64,000 nucleotides of DNA from positions 4,058,761-4,122,760 of the forward strand of contig JADJRK010000001.1 in the NCBI GenBank assembly GCA_016712285.1, in the 5' to 3' direction. A model generated the notes under the pieces. That model was not told the origin of the DNA. It was given only the letters and a program-made list of their open reading frames with translations, and ran no database searches. The stretch comes from Planctomycetota bacterium. Lineage in GTDB: Bacteria; Planctomycetota; UBA8742; UBA2392. Position numbers and translations under genes: made by a program. Positions 34,534-41,863 of the stretch are shown here, piece after piece (position 1 is the stretch's first letter; every line of letters begins with the position of its first letter).

Positions 34534-35844
34534 ATGATCCTGTACCGCAAGTTCAAGATTGCCGCGCACCAGCTTGGCCTGAAGTTCCGCGACGACCGCC
34601 TGCTCGACATCTACAAGGCCGGCGAGCACGTGGAGTTCGACCCGCTGCGCAAGCTGCGTGTCGAGAAGGTCAACCTGCGCGACGTCTACTTCAAGCACGC
34701 CGAGCTGGACGTGATCAGCCGCGAGCTGAAGCAGTACCCGAACCTGTTCAAGGTCGTGGAGCTTGCGGACCACCAGCGCGCCTTCGTGTTTGTCGACGGC
34801 CGCTTTGACCGCATCCTGGCGCCGGGCCTGCACGTGCTGGTGATCGCGCTGCGCAACGTGCGCGTTGAGGTTGCCGACATGCGCGACGCCGTGTACGCGT
34901 CGGCCGACATGGCCGGCATCCTGCGCGGCAACACGATCGAGGAATACGCCGACGTGCTTGAGCTGGAAGATAGCAAGCGCGCGCTGGTCTGGGTTGATGG
35001 CCGCTTCCGCATGGCGCTGAAGGCGGGCCAGTACCTGGTGTGGAAGGGCCTGCAGCGCGTGCGCGTCGAGTCGTTCGACGTGTCTGAGCCGCGCTTTGCG
35101 CACAAGGATCTCCCGGCGATCGTGAACAGCGCCGGCGCCAACGGCGCCCTGACGGTGTACCCGATCGAGCCGGGCCAGCTGGGCCTGTGGTTCAATGACG
35201 GCAAGCTGAAGGGCGAACTGGCACCGGGCGTGCACGCCTTCTGGACGGGCGTTTCCAAGCTCAAGGTCATGGTGACCGACCTGCGTGAGAAGACGTTTGA
35301 CATCGCAGGCCAGGAGATCATGACGCACGACAAGGTGACGCTGCGCCTGAACGCCTTGCTGACGTACCGCGTGGCCGATGTCGTGAAGTCGGTCAGCGTC
35401 GTGGACGACGCGCCGGGTGCCCTGTACCGCGAGGCACAGCTTGCCCTGCGCGCGGTGATCGGCAGCCGTGAGCTGGATGCGCTGCTCACGGACAAGGACG
35501 CCGTGGTCGAGGAGCTGCGTGAGGTTGTGGCACGCAAGGCCCCGGAGTTCGGCCTTGAGGTGAAGTCGCTTGGCATTCGCGACATCATCCTGCCGGGCGA
35601 GATGAAGGACCTGATGAACAAGGTCATGCAGGCTCGCAAGGCCGCCGAGGCCGGCCTGATCACGCGCCGTGAAGAGACGGCTGCTGCGCGCATGCAGGCC
35701 AACACGGCCAAGATCCTCGAGGGCAACCCGACGCTCATGAAGCTGCGCGAGCTGGAGGTGCTTGAGAAGATCGCCGAGAAGAGCAACCTGACGGTCGTGC
35801 TCGGCGACGGCGGCCTGAAGGACCGCGTGATGAAGCTGATGTAG
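34534..35844 (+). CDS. SPFH (band 7/slipin-like) protein with four tandem N-terminal repeats
   Basis: A 436-aa protein. The C-terminal half (about 260-436) is an SPFH domain with the slipin-like pattern VTLRLNALLTYRV, then YREAQLALRAVIGSRELD, and a Glu/Ala-rich helix (ARKAAEAGLITRREETA). SPFH proteins form membrane microdomain cages. The first 255 residues hold four copies of a ~50-residue unit (about 7-55, 76-118, 141-185, 208-255) with the pattern Q.GL.F.DGR....L.PG.H, then RV.V.DLR. There is no N-terminal membrane anchor, which is unusual. AAAGGGGG precedes the ATG; the TTG at 34492 is less likely. A strong terminator follows. Confidence 0.85.
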   Translation: MILYRKFKIAAHQLGLKFRDDRLLDIYKAGEHVEFDPLRKLRVEKVNLRDVYFKHAELDVISRELKQYPNLFKVVELADHQRAFVFVDGRFDRILAPGLHVLVIALRNVRVEVADMRDAVYASADMAGILRGNTIEEYADVLELEDSKRALVWVDGRFRMALKAGQYLVWKGLQRVRVESFDVSEPRFAHKDLPAIVNSAGANGALTVYPIEPGQLGLWFNDGKLKGELAPGVHAFWTGVSKLKVMVTDLREKTFDIAGQEIMTHDKVTLRLNALLTYRVADVVKSVSVVDDAPGALYREAQLALRAVIGSRELDALLTDKDAVVEELREVVARKAPEFGLEVKSLGIRDIILPGEMKDLMNKVMQARKAAEAGLITRREETAAARMQANTAKILEGNPTLMKLRELEVLEKIAEKSNLTVVLGDGGLKDRVMKLM

Positions 35845-35904
35845 GGGGCTGTCCTCGGGTTTGGGGACTGTTCCCGTCGTCGGCCGCTAAATGCAGCAAG
35901 ACTT

Positions 35905-35928
35905 GAGGAGAGCCGATCGGCTCTCCTC
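35905..35928 (+). terminator. Rho-independent terminator
   Basis: A perfect 10-bp stem GAGGAGAGCC/GGCTCTCCTC, loop GATC, followed by TCTTC. It can serve the SPFH gene and, in reverse, the convergent hypothetical gene ending at 35966. Confidence 0.82.
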
Positions 35929-35965
35929 TCTTCAATACAACTACCCGCAATGCCTGTGAGCTGCG

Positions 35966-36457
35966 TTAAGTCGGAAGTGCTGAACTGCAGAACACGCCAG
36001 ACCGGGGACCGATGTCGCCCAGGCGCCAGGACGCATTCTCATATCGCACGTAATACTCCGAAGCGTGAACGCGAGTCCTCATAGATTCAACCCACTGGAC
36101 GAAAATGGGCGCCAAATCAGCTGTTGGGATCAGGTCCTCTGGAAAGAACGACATCTCGATGAATGGCGTACCGTCTCTTCCGGCACCGGAGTACACCTGA
36201 AGCGTCTTGAACAAGGAATTGCCGCTCTTCAGCAGCATCCTGACGTGCCCCGCCCGGGCGGCACCGACGAGCGCTTCGGACTGCACCTGGGCGATCACGC
36301 TGCCATTGTGGTCCTCGGCCGACGAAACAGCGAATGTCTGGGTGAGTTCGGTGAGCAGTTCTGCGAGGCCATCCCAACTCGGTGCCAAAAAGTTGATGTC
36401 CCTGCACGACCCGTCATTGTCGCGCAGGGACATCTCGATTTCGGCATACCCGTTCAC
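35966..36457 (-). CDS. Hypothetical protein (163 aa)
   Basis: A soluble protein without signal peptide, starting MNGYAEIEMSLRDNDG. The sequence alternates beta-type and helical stretches (FLAPSWDGLAELLTEL, GRDGTPFIEMSFFPEDL). It contains no motif I recognise. GC is a little below that of the neighbours. It ends toward the SPFH gene and lies 21 bp downstream of the glutamate dehydrogenase gene on the same strand, so it may be co-transcribed with it. Confidence 0.65.
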   Translation of the reverse strand: MNGYAEIEMSLRDNDGSCRDINFLAPSWDGLAELLTELTQTFAVSSAEDHNGSVIAQVQSEALVGAARAGHVRMLLKSGNSLFKTLQVYSGAGRDGTPFIEMSFFPEDLIPTADLAPIFVQWVESMRTRVHASEYYVRYENASWRLGDIGPRSGVFCSSALPT

Positions 36458-36478
36458 GACAGTTTCCGTGACCCCGAA

Positions 36479-37753
36479 TTAATTCCCGCGCTGCTGCTCC
36501 GCTTCGCCTACGCGCTTGAGCGCCAGCATGAACGCTGCGGTGCGCTTGCTGCACTTTTCCTGGCGCGCCATGGACTGCACATCCAGGTAGGCTTTGCGCA
36601 TCTTGCGCTCAAGCTCAATGTTCACGCGCTCTTCGTCCCAGTAGAACTGCGTAAGGTTCTGGCTCCACTCGAAGTAGCTGACCGTCACGCCGCCGGCATT
36701 GGCCAGAATGTCCGGAATCACCACGATGCCGCGCTCGTAAAGTTCTTCGTCGGCTTCGGGCATGGTGGGGTGGTTGGCGGCTTCAATGATCAGCGGCGCC
36801 TTGATGTTGCCGCAGTTGTCGGGCGTGATCACGTCGCCGATGGCAGCCGGGATCAGGCAGTCCACGGGCAGTGTCAGCAGGTCCTGGTTGTTCATCACGT
36901 CGGCGTTAGGAAAGCCCGCGACCGTGCGCTTTTCATTGAACCAGTCAAACAGCGCCGGGACGTCCAGGCCTTTCTCGTTGTACACGCCGCCCTTCACGTC
37001 GGTCACGGCGACCACCTTGCCGCCGCGCTCGTGCCAGAACTTGGCGCTGTAGCTGCCGACGTTGCCGAAACCCTGGATTGCGCAGGTCTTGCCCGTGATC
37101 GATTCGTTGCGCGACTTGTAGTACGCGTCGGCGGCAATCACCACGCCGTAGGCCGTGGCCGTGACGCGACCCTGGCTGCCGCCCAGCGTCACAGGCTTGC
37201 CGGTCACCACACCCGGGCTGTAGCCGCGGCGTGAAGAGTATTCGTCCATCAGCCACGCCATGACCTGCCCGTCAGTGCCCATGTCGGGCGCGGGGATGTC
37301 GCGCTGCGGGCCGAGCACGATGGCAATGCGTGCCACAAACTTGCGCGTCAGGCGCTCAAGCTCGGTCATGCTCATGTTCATCGGGTCGCAGGCCACACCG
37401 CCCTTGGCGCCGCCGAACGGAATGTCCAGCAGCGCGGTCTTCCAGGTCATCAGGCTGGCCAGCGCGCGCACTTCGTCTTTGTCCACTTCGGGGTGATAGC
37501 GAATGCCGCCCTTCCAGGGGCCGCGGGCGCCGTTGTGCTGGATGCGATAGCCCGTGTAGACGTGAATCTTGCCGCTGTCCATGCGCACGGGCACAGCTAC
37601 CGTGACTTCGCGAAAGGGTGTTTTCAGCACCTCGCGCAGCCACTCGGGCATATTGAGGCGGTCGGCGGACTTGTCGAAGAGCCCGTTGACGGCTTCGAAG
37701 GCGTTGTAGCGACCAGTAGAAGCTTTGTATCGACCTGTAACGCGAGTGGACAT
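36479..37753 (-). CDS. gdhA: Glutamate (Glu/Leu/Phe/Val) dehydrogenase
   Basis: A 424-aa hexameric-type glutamate dehydrogenase, which interconverts glutamate and 2-oxoglutarate plus ammonia with NAD(P). The substrate-binding region has GPWKGGIRYHP and the catalytic lysine motif PFGGAKGGV (about residues 112-120). DMGTDGQVMAWLMDEY and the dinucleotide-binding motif GFGNVGS complete the family. The C-terminal substrate motif is ILANAGGVTVSYFEW. Length matches RocG/GudB/GdhA. The upstream gene is an Rrf2-type regulator on the same strand, 122 bp away. Confidence 0.96.
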   Translation of the reverse strand: MSTRVTGRYKASTGRYNAFEAVNGLFDKSADRLNMPEWLREVLKTPFREVTVAVPVRMDSGKIHVYTGYRIQHNGARGPWKGGIRYHPEVDKDEVRALASLMTWKTALLDIPFGGAKGGVACDPMNMSMTELERLTRKFVARIAIVLGPQRDIPAPDMGTDGQVMAWLMDEYSSRRGYSPGVVTGKPVTLGGSQGRVTATAYGVVIAADAYYKSRNESITGKTCAIQGFGNVGSYSAKFWHERGGKVVAVTDVKGGVYNEKGLDVPALFDWFNEKRTVAGFPNADVMNNQDLLTLPVDCLIPAAIGDVITPDNCGNIKAPLIIEAANHPTMPEADEELYERGIVVIPDILANAGGVTVSYFEWSQNLTQFYWDEERVNIELERKMRKAYLDVQSMARQEKCSKRTAAFMLALKRVGEAEQQRGN

Positions 37754-37875
37754 GCGGCCATCCTGAGTCGAGCTCGTTGCACAGCATTATCGGCTGTTTG
37801 TGTGTTGAACTGGACGTGAAACGCCGACGGGGGCGGACTATGCCTTTTCCGGGTTGATGCTGCAAAGGGCGGTTT

Positions 37876-38316
37876 TCAAGCGCGGGGTTCGCCACCGGTC
37901 GTGGCGGGAAGGCTTTCGCGCAGGCGGAAGTTGGCAAGCGTGTAACGAGCGAGCACTTTGCCAATCTGCTCTTCCACTTCGCCGAAAACGTCACGAATCA
38001 TGCAGTCGCCATAGAGGTTGCAATCAGACTCGGTGGCAAAGCATTCGAATACGCGGGTGGGGCCGTCAATTTCCGTAAGCACTTCCAGCAACGTCACTTC
38101 GGCGGGGTCCACAGCCAGCACAAAGCCGCCGCTGGGGCCCTTGAGGCTGCGCACGACGCCCTTTTTGGCAAGCTGCTGCAGGATTTTGGAGAGAAACGCC
38201 TTGGGAATCATCAGCTTTTCGGCGATTTCGTGCAGCGTCACGGGGCCGCGTGCGCGGCGGTCAACCAGGTACATCAGCGCGCGCAAGCCGTAATCACTTT
38301 TTCTGCTGAAGATCAC
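37876..38316 (-). CDS. Rrf2-family transcriptional regulator
   Basis: A 146-aa regulator with the winged-helix N terminus of Rrf2/IscR/NsrR proteins: MIFSRKSDYGLRALMYL, then IPKAFLSKILQQLAKKG as the recognition part. The three cysteines in CFATESDCNLYGDC (about residues 91-104) match the spacing of the Fe-S ligands of this family. It therefore probably senses iron-sulfur status, nitric oxide or redox through a cluster. It lies upstream of gdhA on the same strand, but the 122-bp gap leaves co-transcription open. Confidence 0.92.
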   Translation of the reverse strand: MIFSRKSDYGLRALMYLVDRRARGPVTLHEIAEKLMIPKAFLSKILQQLAKKGVVRSLKGPSGGFVLAVDPAEVTLLEVLTEIDGPTRVFECFATESDCNLYGDCMIRDVFGEVEEQIGKVLARYTLANFRLRESLPATTGGEPRA

Positions 38317-38370
38317 AGTTTCCCTTCCGCCCGCAAGACGGCCGACCCCGACCAGTACACAGCAGCGGAC

Positions 38371-39582
38371 TTAGAGTGTCAAGCGGCGGCGGCGCACGCA
38401 GGCAACGGCAAGCAACGCCAACAACGAAAACATTGAGAAGCAATCGCCGGCCGCGGAAGCACAACCGACAATCTGGTTGTCAACGCCTTTGGCTACCGCC
38501 ACCCCAAGGTCAAACGAGAACTCGACAAGGGGCAGGTCCAATGGGTCGATGTTTACGCCCCCGCTACCTCCGGCCGAGGGGGTATAGAGCCCCACCCGGA
38601 TGACCCGCAGGGAGTCCTGACCGTCACTGACAACCAATTGGATCAAGTGCGACGACGCCGAAGTCAGCGTGCCCGTGGTCGGATTCAGCGCGTAAGGGAC
38701 CGCCGCCAAGGCACTCTCGAATTCGGCCGCCACAAGCACGGGACTGTTGTTGTACGAATCGATGCTGGCCGGATCGCCGTCGTCGTCAGTGACCGTGATC
38801 TGGATATTCAGCGACGCGACGGATGTACCGGCAGGGATGCTCATTTGTTCGTTGTCGTTGAGTTGGTTGCCGCTGATCGCCACCGTGGCCTTGGGCGCAC
38901 TTCGGCTAGTCCCCGTGGGCGTAAAGCGGATGTACGAATCCGCCGGCCATTGGGTCATCCGACCGTTTGAATCCACGAACCCAGCCAAAGCGCCAGGCAT
39001 GAAGCAGCGCCCGGCGGCAGTGGTTGAGCCAGTGATGGAAACGCAGTAGTCCGTGCCGGCAAATGTGTATGGCGTGCCGACTCCTGGGCCATAGCGAAAC
39101 TCGATGGTGTCGCTGTTGGTGTCGAATGCGGCTTGGAAACTGAATGTCATCGGCGTTGCGCCAGGGGGTGCCGCGCCGTCCGGTACATTGAGCCACTCGA
39201 TTGTCAACACACCGGCGGAGAACTCCCACGAGACTACCGAATTCCCCGTGTAGCTCCAAGCGTGCAGGCAGGGTGCCGCCATGCGCGCGCACATGGGCGA
39301 TGGCGTCCAGTAGGTGGTTGCTATGTTGGGTTCGTAGGCGAATTGGACTACGCCCACGTCGCGGGCCCGGAACTCGTGCAGTGTGGTTGTTTCCAAGGGA
39401 AAAAGAAAACCAGAGGGCTTGATGGTTGCGTTGTTCGGCGGCGCGCCGTTGAGGTTTTGCACGACATTTGCGCTGGCAGCGATCAGGGGCGTGAACGTCT
39501 GGACGCCACCCGAGACGCTGTAGTTCAACTGTGCGGAAAGGGGCGCCGCCAAGAGGACAAGCAGGAAAAGCAGGTCCTTCAC
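38371..39582 (-). CDS. Secreted protein with C-terminal sorting-like tail
   Basis: A 403-aa protein starting at GTG 39582, which has a GAGGGGG site upstream and begins a signal peptide (VKDLLFLLVLLAAPLSAQ). The longer frame to 39663 lacks this logic. The body is beta-rich: a nidogen-like or lectin-like region around YTGNSVVSWEFSAGVL, and a cadherin-like part near VTDDDGDPASIDSYNN. The end is GCASAAGDCF, a hydrophobic span (MFSLLALLAVACV) and RRRRL. A Cys-rich spacer, membrane span and Arg cluster is the layout of MYXO-CTERM/PEP-CTERM-type sorting signals. Confidence 0.7.
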   Translation of the reverse strand: MKDLLFLLVLLAAPLSAQLNYSVSGGVQTFTPLIAASANVVQNLNGAPPNNATIKPSGFLFPLETTTLHEFRARDVGVVQFAYEPNIATTYWTPSPMCARMAAPCLHAWSYTGNSVVSWEFSAGVLTIEWLNVPDGAAPPGATPMTFSFQAAFDTNSDTIEFRYGPGVGTPYTFAGTDYCVSITGSTTAAGRCFMPGALAGFVDSNGRMTQWPADSYIRFTPTGTSRSAPKATVAISGNQLNDNEQMSIPAGTSVASLNIQITVTDDDGDPASIDSYNNSPVLVAAEFESALAAVPYALNPTTGTLTSASSHLIQLVVSDGQDSLRVIRVGLYTPSAGGSGGVNIDPLDLPLVEFSFDLGVAVAKGVDNQIVGCASAAGDCFSMFSLLALLAVACVRRRRLTL

Positions 39583-39719
39583 TGTGAACCCCCTCTGGCC
39601 GCAAAATCTAGAGCAAGAGAAGGTACCACATGGAAGGGGTGCCTGCGGCGAAACCGCCGACATTTCCGGTCGAACGAAGTGAGTGGCACCCCGCTATCGT
39701 CAGCAATGGAACAGGCCCC

Positions 39720-40193
39720 ATGAAGACCTATACCGAATACCTGTACTTCAACACCAAGAGCAAGCGCGAGTACATCCGCATCACCGACAAAGTCGAAGAA
39801 GTCGTGCAGAAATCGGGCGTGCGCGAGGGCATGGCACTGGTTTCAGCTATGCATATCACCGCGGGCGTATGGGTGAACGACGCCGAAAACGGGCTGCTTG
39901 ACGACATCGACCACTGGCTGGAGAGCCTGACGCCCTGTGGCGCCTACCCGCAGATCAAGTGGCCCAAAGCCGGCGAAGAAGGCCCCGTGCACGCCGTGCG
40001 CCACGAGTACGAACACCACCGCACCGGCGAAGACAACGGCGACAGCCACTTGAAGAGCATACTGGTGCACCACCAGGTAATCGTGCCGATCACGGACGGC
40101 AGGCTCGATTTGGGCACCTGGCAGCAGGTGTACTACGCCGAGTTCGACGGCCAACGCCGCAAACGGGTGATCATCAAGGTGATGGGCGCTTAG
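39720..40193 (+). CDS. YjbQ/UPF0047 family protein
   Basis: A 157-aa member of the YjbQ family, reported as having secondary thiamine-phosphate synthase activity. The family motifs are present: SAMHITAGVWVNDAENGLL (usual H.T..v...E), HEYEHHRTGEDNGDSHLKS with conserved histidines, and LGTWQQVYYAEFDG near the end. The ATG at 39720 is chosen since homologues start close to it; the frame extends to 39630 without a signal. The stop overlaps that of the convergent HAD gene by 3-4 bases. Confidence 0.93.
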   Translation: MKTYTEYLYFNTKSKREYIRITDKVEEVVQKSGVREGMALVSAMHITAGVWVNDAENGLLDDIDHWLESLTPCGAYPQIKWPKAGEEGPVHAVRHEYEHHRTGEDNGDSHLKSILVHHQVIVPITDGRLDLGTWQQVYYAEFDGQRRKRVIIKVMGA

Positions 40194-40876
40194 GTAAGCA
40201 CCCCGGGCAGCTCTCGGATGTCGCCAATCAACGCGTGGGCGGTTTCGAACTCGTGGACCTGGCCGTATCCGTACGTACAGCCGATGAACCATAGCCCGTT
40301 GGCCTGCGCCGCTTCCGCGTCGTGGAACCTGTCGCCTACCATGAGGCCCTTTGAAACGTTCAGCGCCTGCAGCGCCTTGCCCACCAGCGCTGACTTGTTG
40401 CGGCCCGCGATCGACTTGTCGCCCACGCAGTCACGATGGTCCAGCCAGCGATCAAGGCCGAATACGTCCACTACGCAGTCCATGTAGGGCTGGCTGCAAT
40501 TGCTGACCAGTGCCAGCTTCAGGCCCGACTGCTTGAGCGCATCCAGAACGTCGAGCGCGCCCTCAAACAGGTGGCCCATGCCCTTGGTCAGGAACTCGCG
40601 CTCGTGCACGGTGGATTCGAGGTGCAACTCGTGGGCTGCGTGCTTGAGCGACTCGGGCAGCAGCTCGGCGTAGAAGACGGCAGGCGGCTTGCCGATCTGG
40701 TCGCGAATCAGTTGCGTGGCGGGCGGCGCGGAAAGGCCCGGCAGACGGCCCGCGGCGATGAGCGCTTCAAAGGCGCGTGTGATGGCAAGTACGCCAAAAT
40801 CGCCGCTATTGAGCAGCGTGCCGTCCATGTCAAAGACGACGACTTCAGGCGAAGTTGTGGACCACGGGTAGGACAT
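40190..40876 (-). CDS. HAD-superfamily hydrolase (phosphoglycolate-phosphatase-like)
   Basis: A 228-aa HAD phosphatase. Motif I is VFDMDGTLLNS (residues 14-24) with both catalytic aspartates, motif II is in LALVSNCS, motif III is the Lys of AGRNKSALVG, and motif IV is MVGDRFHDAEAA. A helical cap lies between I and II, as in the phosphoglycolate phosphatase (Gph) subfamily. The substrate is uncertain. The ATG at 40876 is chosen; the longer frame enters an intergenic repeat. Confidence 0.9.
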   Translation of the reverse strand: MSYPWSTTSPEVVVFDMDGTLLNSGDFGVLAITRAFEALIAAGRLPGLSAPPATQLIRDQIGKPPAVFYAELLPESLKHAAHELHLESTVHEREFLTKGMGHLFEGALDVLDALKQSGLKLALVSNCSQPYMDCVVDVFGLDRWLDHRDCVGDKSIAGRNKSALVGKALQALNVSKGLMVGDRFHDAEAAQANGLWFIGCTYGYGQVHEFETAHALIGDIRELPGVLT

Positions 40877-40894
40877 GACTTGAGTTCTGCGTTC

Positions 40895-40980
40895 TGAGTT
40901 CTGCGTTCTGGGTTGAACTCCGTGGTGCGCCACTCCTGACATCCTGCGTCAAGTCTGGAACCCGGAACTCAGAACTACCA
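40895..40980. repeat. Short GTTCTGAGTTCTGCG-type tract
   Basis: Between the rhomboid and HAD genes the motif TTCTG(A/C)GTTCTG recurs at about 40884-40912, and its reverse complement (GGAACTCAGAAC) at about 40960-40976. It resembles the paired tract before the SPFH gene in layout, though not in sequence. Confidence 0.4.
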
Positions 40981-40989
40981 AACGCCGAT

Positions 40990-41694
40990 CTATTCTTTCT
41001 TCTCTTCTTCCGGTTTTCGGGCCAGCGTGACGGCATACACCATGCCGATCACGAAGCCGCCGATGTGCGCCCACCATGCGACGCCGGAACTCTCGGCGCC
41101 TTGCGGGCTGAGCTGGATCTCGGTCAGGGCGTTGATCACGTTCATGCCAATCCAGAACAACAGGTAGAAGAACGCCGGCACGCGCACAATCACCGGGATC
41201 ACGATGATCGGCACCACGCTGATCACACGCGCCTTCGGAAACAGCACAAAGAAACCACCCATCACGCCCGCAATCGCGCCGCTGGCGCCGACGACCGGGA
41301 TGTCACTGCCGCCCGAGAACGCGATCTGGGTGATGCTCGCCGCCAAGCCGCACGCCAGGTAGATCACGAAAAACCGTATGCGGCCGAAGCGGTCCTCCAC
41401 GTTCGGCCCGAACACGAACAGCGAAAGCATGTTGCCCAGCAGGTGCCACAGCCCGCCGTACAGGAACATGCAAGTCAGGAAGGGCAGCACTTTTTCTAGG
41501 GTCGAGAGGTCATTGCCGGCCCGTGCGCTAAACAGGTGTGGGTAGTTCGACGGCACCAGGCCGTACTCGTAAAAGAACTGATTCGCATCAGTCACCAGCA
41601 TTTGCTGGGTGAACGCGAAGATGTTCAGCGCGATCAGCAGCCACGTGACAATGGGCCATGAGTTTACGCGCTCAGTCGTCTTCAACGGGAACAT
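40990..41694 (-). CDS. Rhomboid-family intramembrane serine protease
   Basis: A 234-aa protein with about six membrane spans. The catalytic Ser lies in GASGAIAGVMGG, the His in WWAHIGGFVIGM in the last span, and the HLLGNM segment supplies the conserved first His/Asn. It cleaves membrane proteins within the bilayer; its targets are unknown. The C terminus is charged (KPEEEKKE). It lies 113 bp upstream of the HAD gene on the same strand, separated by short repeats, so it is probably a separate transcript. Confidence 0.95.
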   Translation of the reverse strand: MFPLKTTERVNSWPIVTWLLIALNIFAFTQQMLVTDANQFFYEYGLVPSNYPHLFSARAGNDLSTLEKVLPFLTCMFLYGGLWHLLGNMLSLFVFGPNVEDRFGRIRFFVIYLACGLAASITQIAFSGGSDIPVVGASGAIAGVMGGFFVLFPKARVISVVPIIVIPVIVRVPAFFYLLFWIGMNVINALTEIQLSPQGAESSGVAWWAHIGGFVIGMVYAVTLARKPEEEKKE

Positions 41695-41863
41695 GCGGAC
41701 AGAATAACAGGATCAGCTTGCAGCGGGCAGCAGGCAGCAGGCGGGCGTGGCGGTCAGTCCATTGTTCATGATTCATTGAAAACTGCTCATGGCCCTTGCT
41801 TGTCAGCCCTTTGTTGAAGCGTTGCCTCTTGCATTGTCGCCGCGCTTGGTAAACCTTTCCGCC

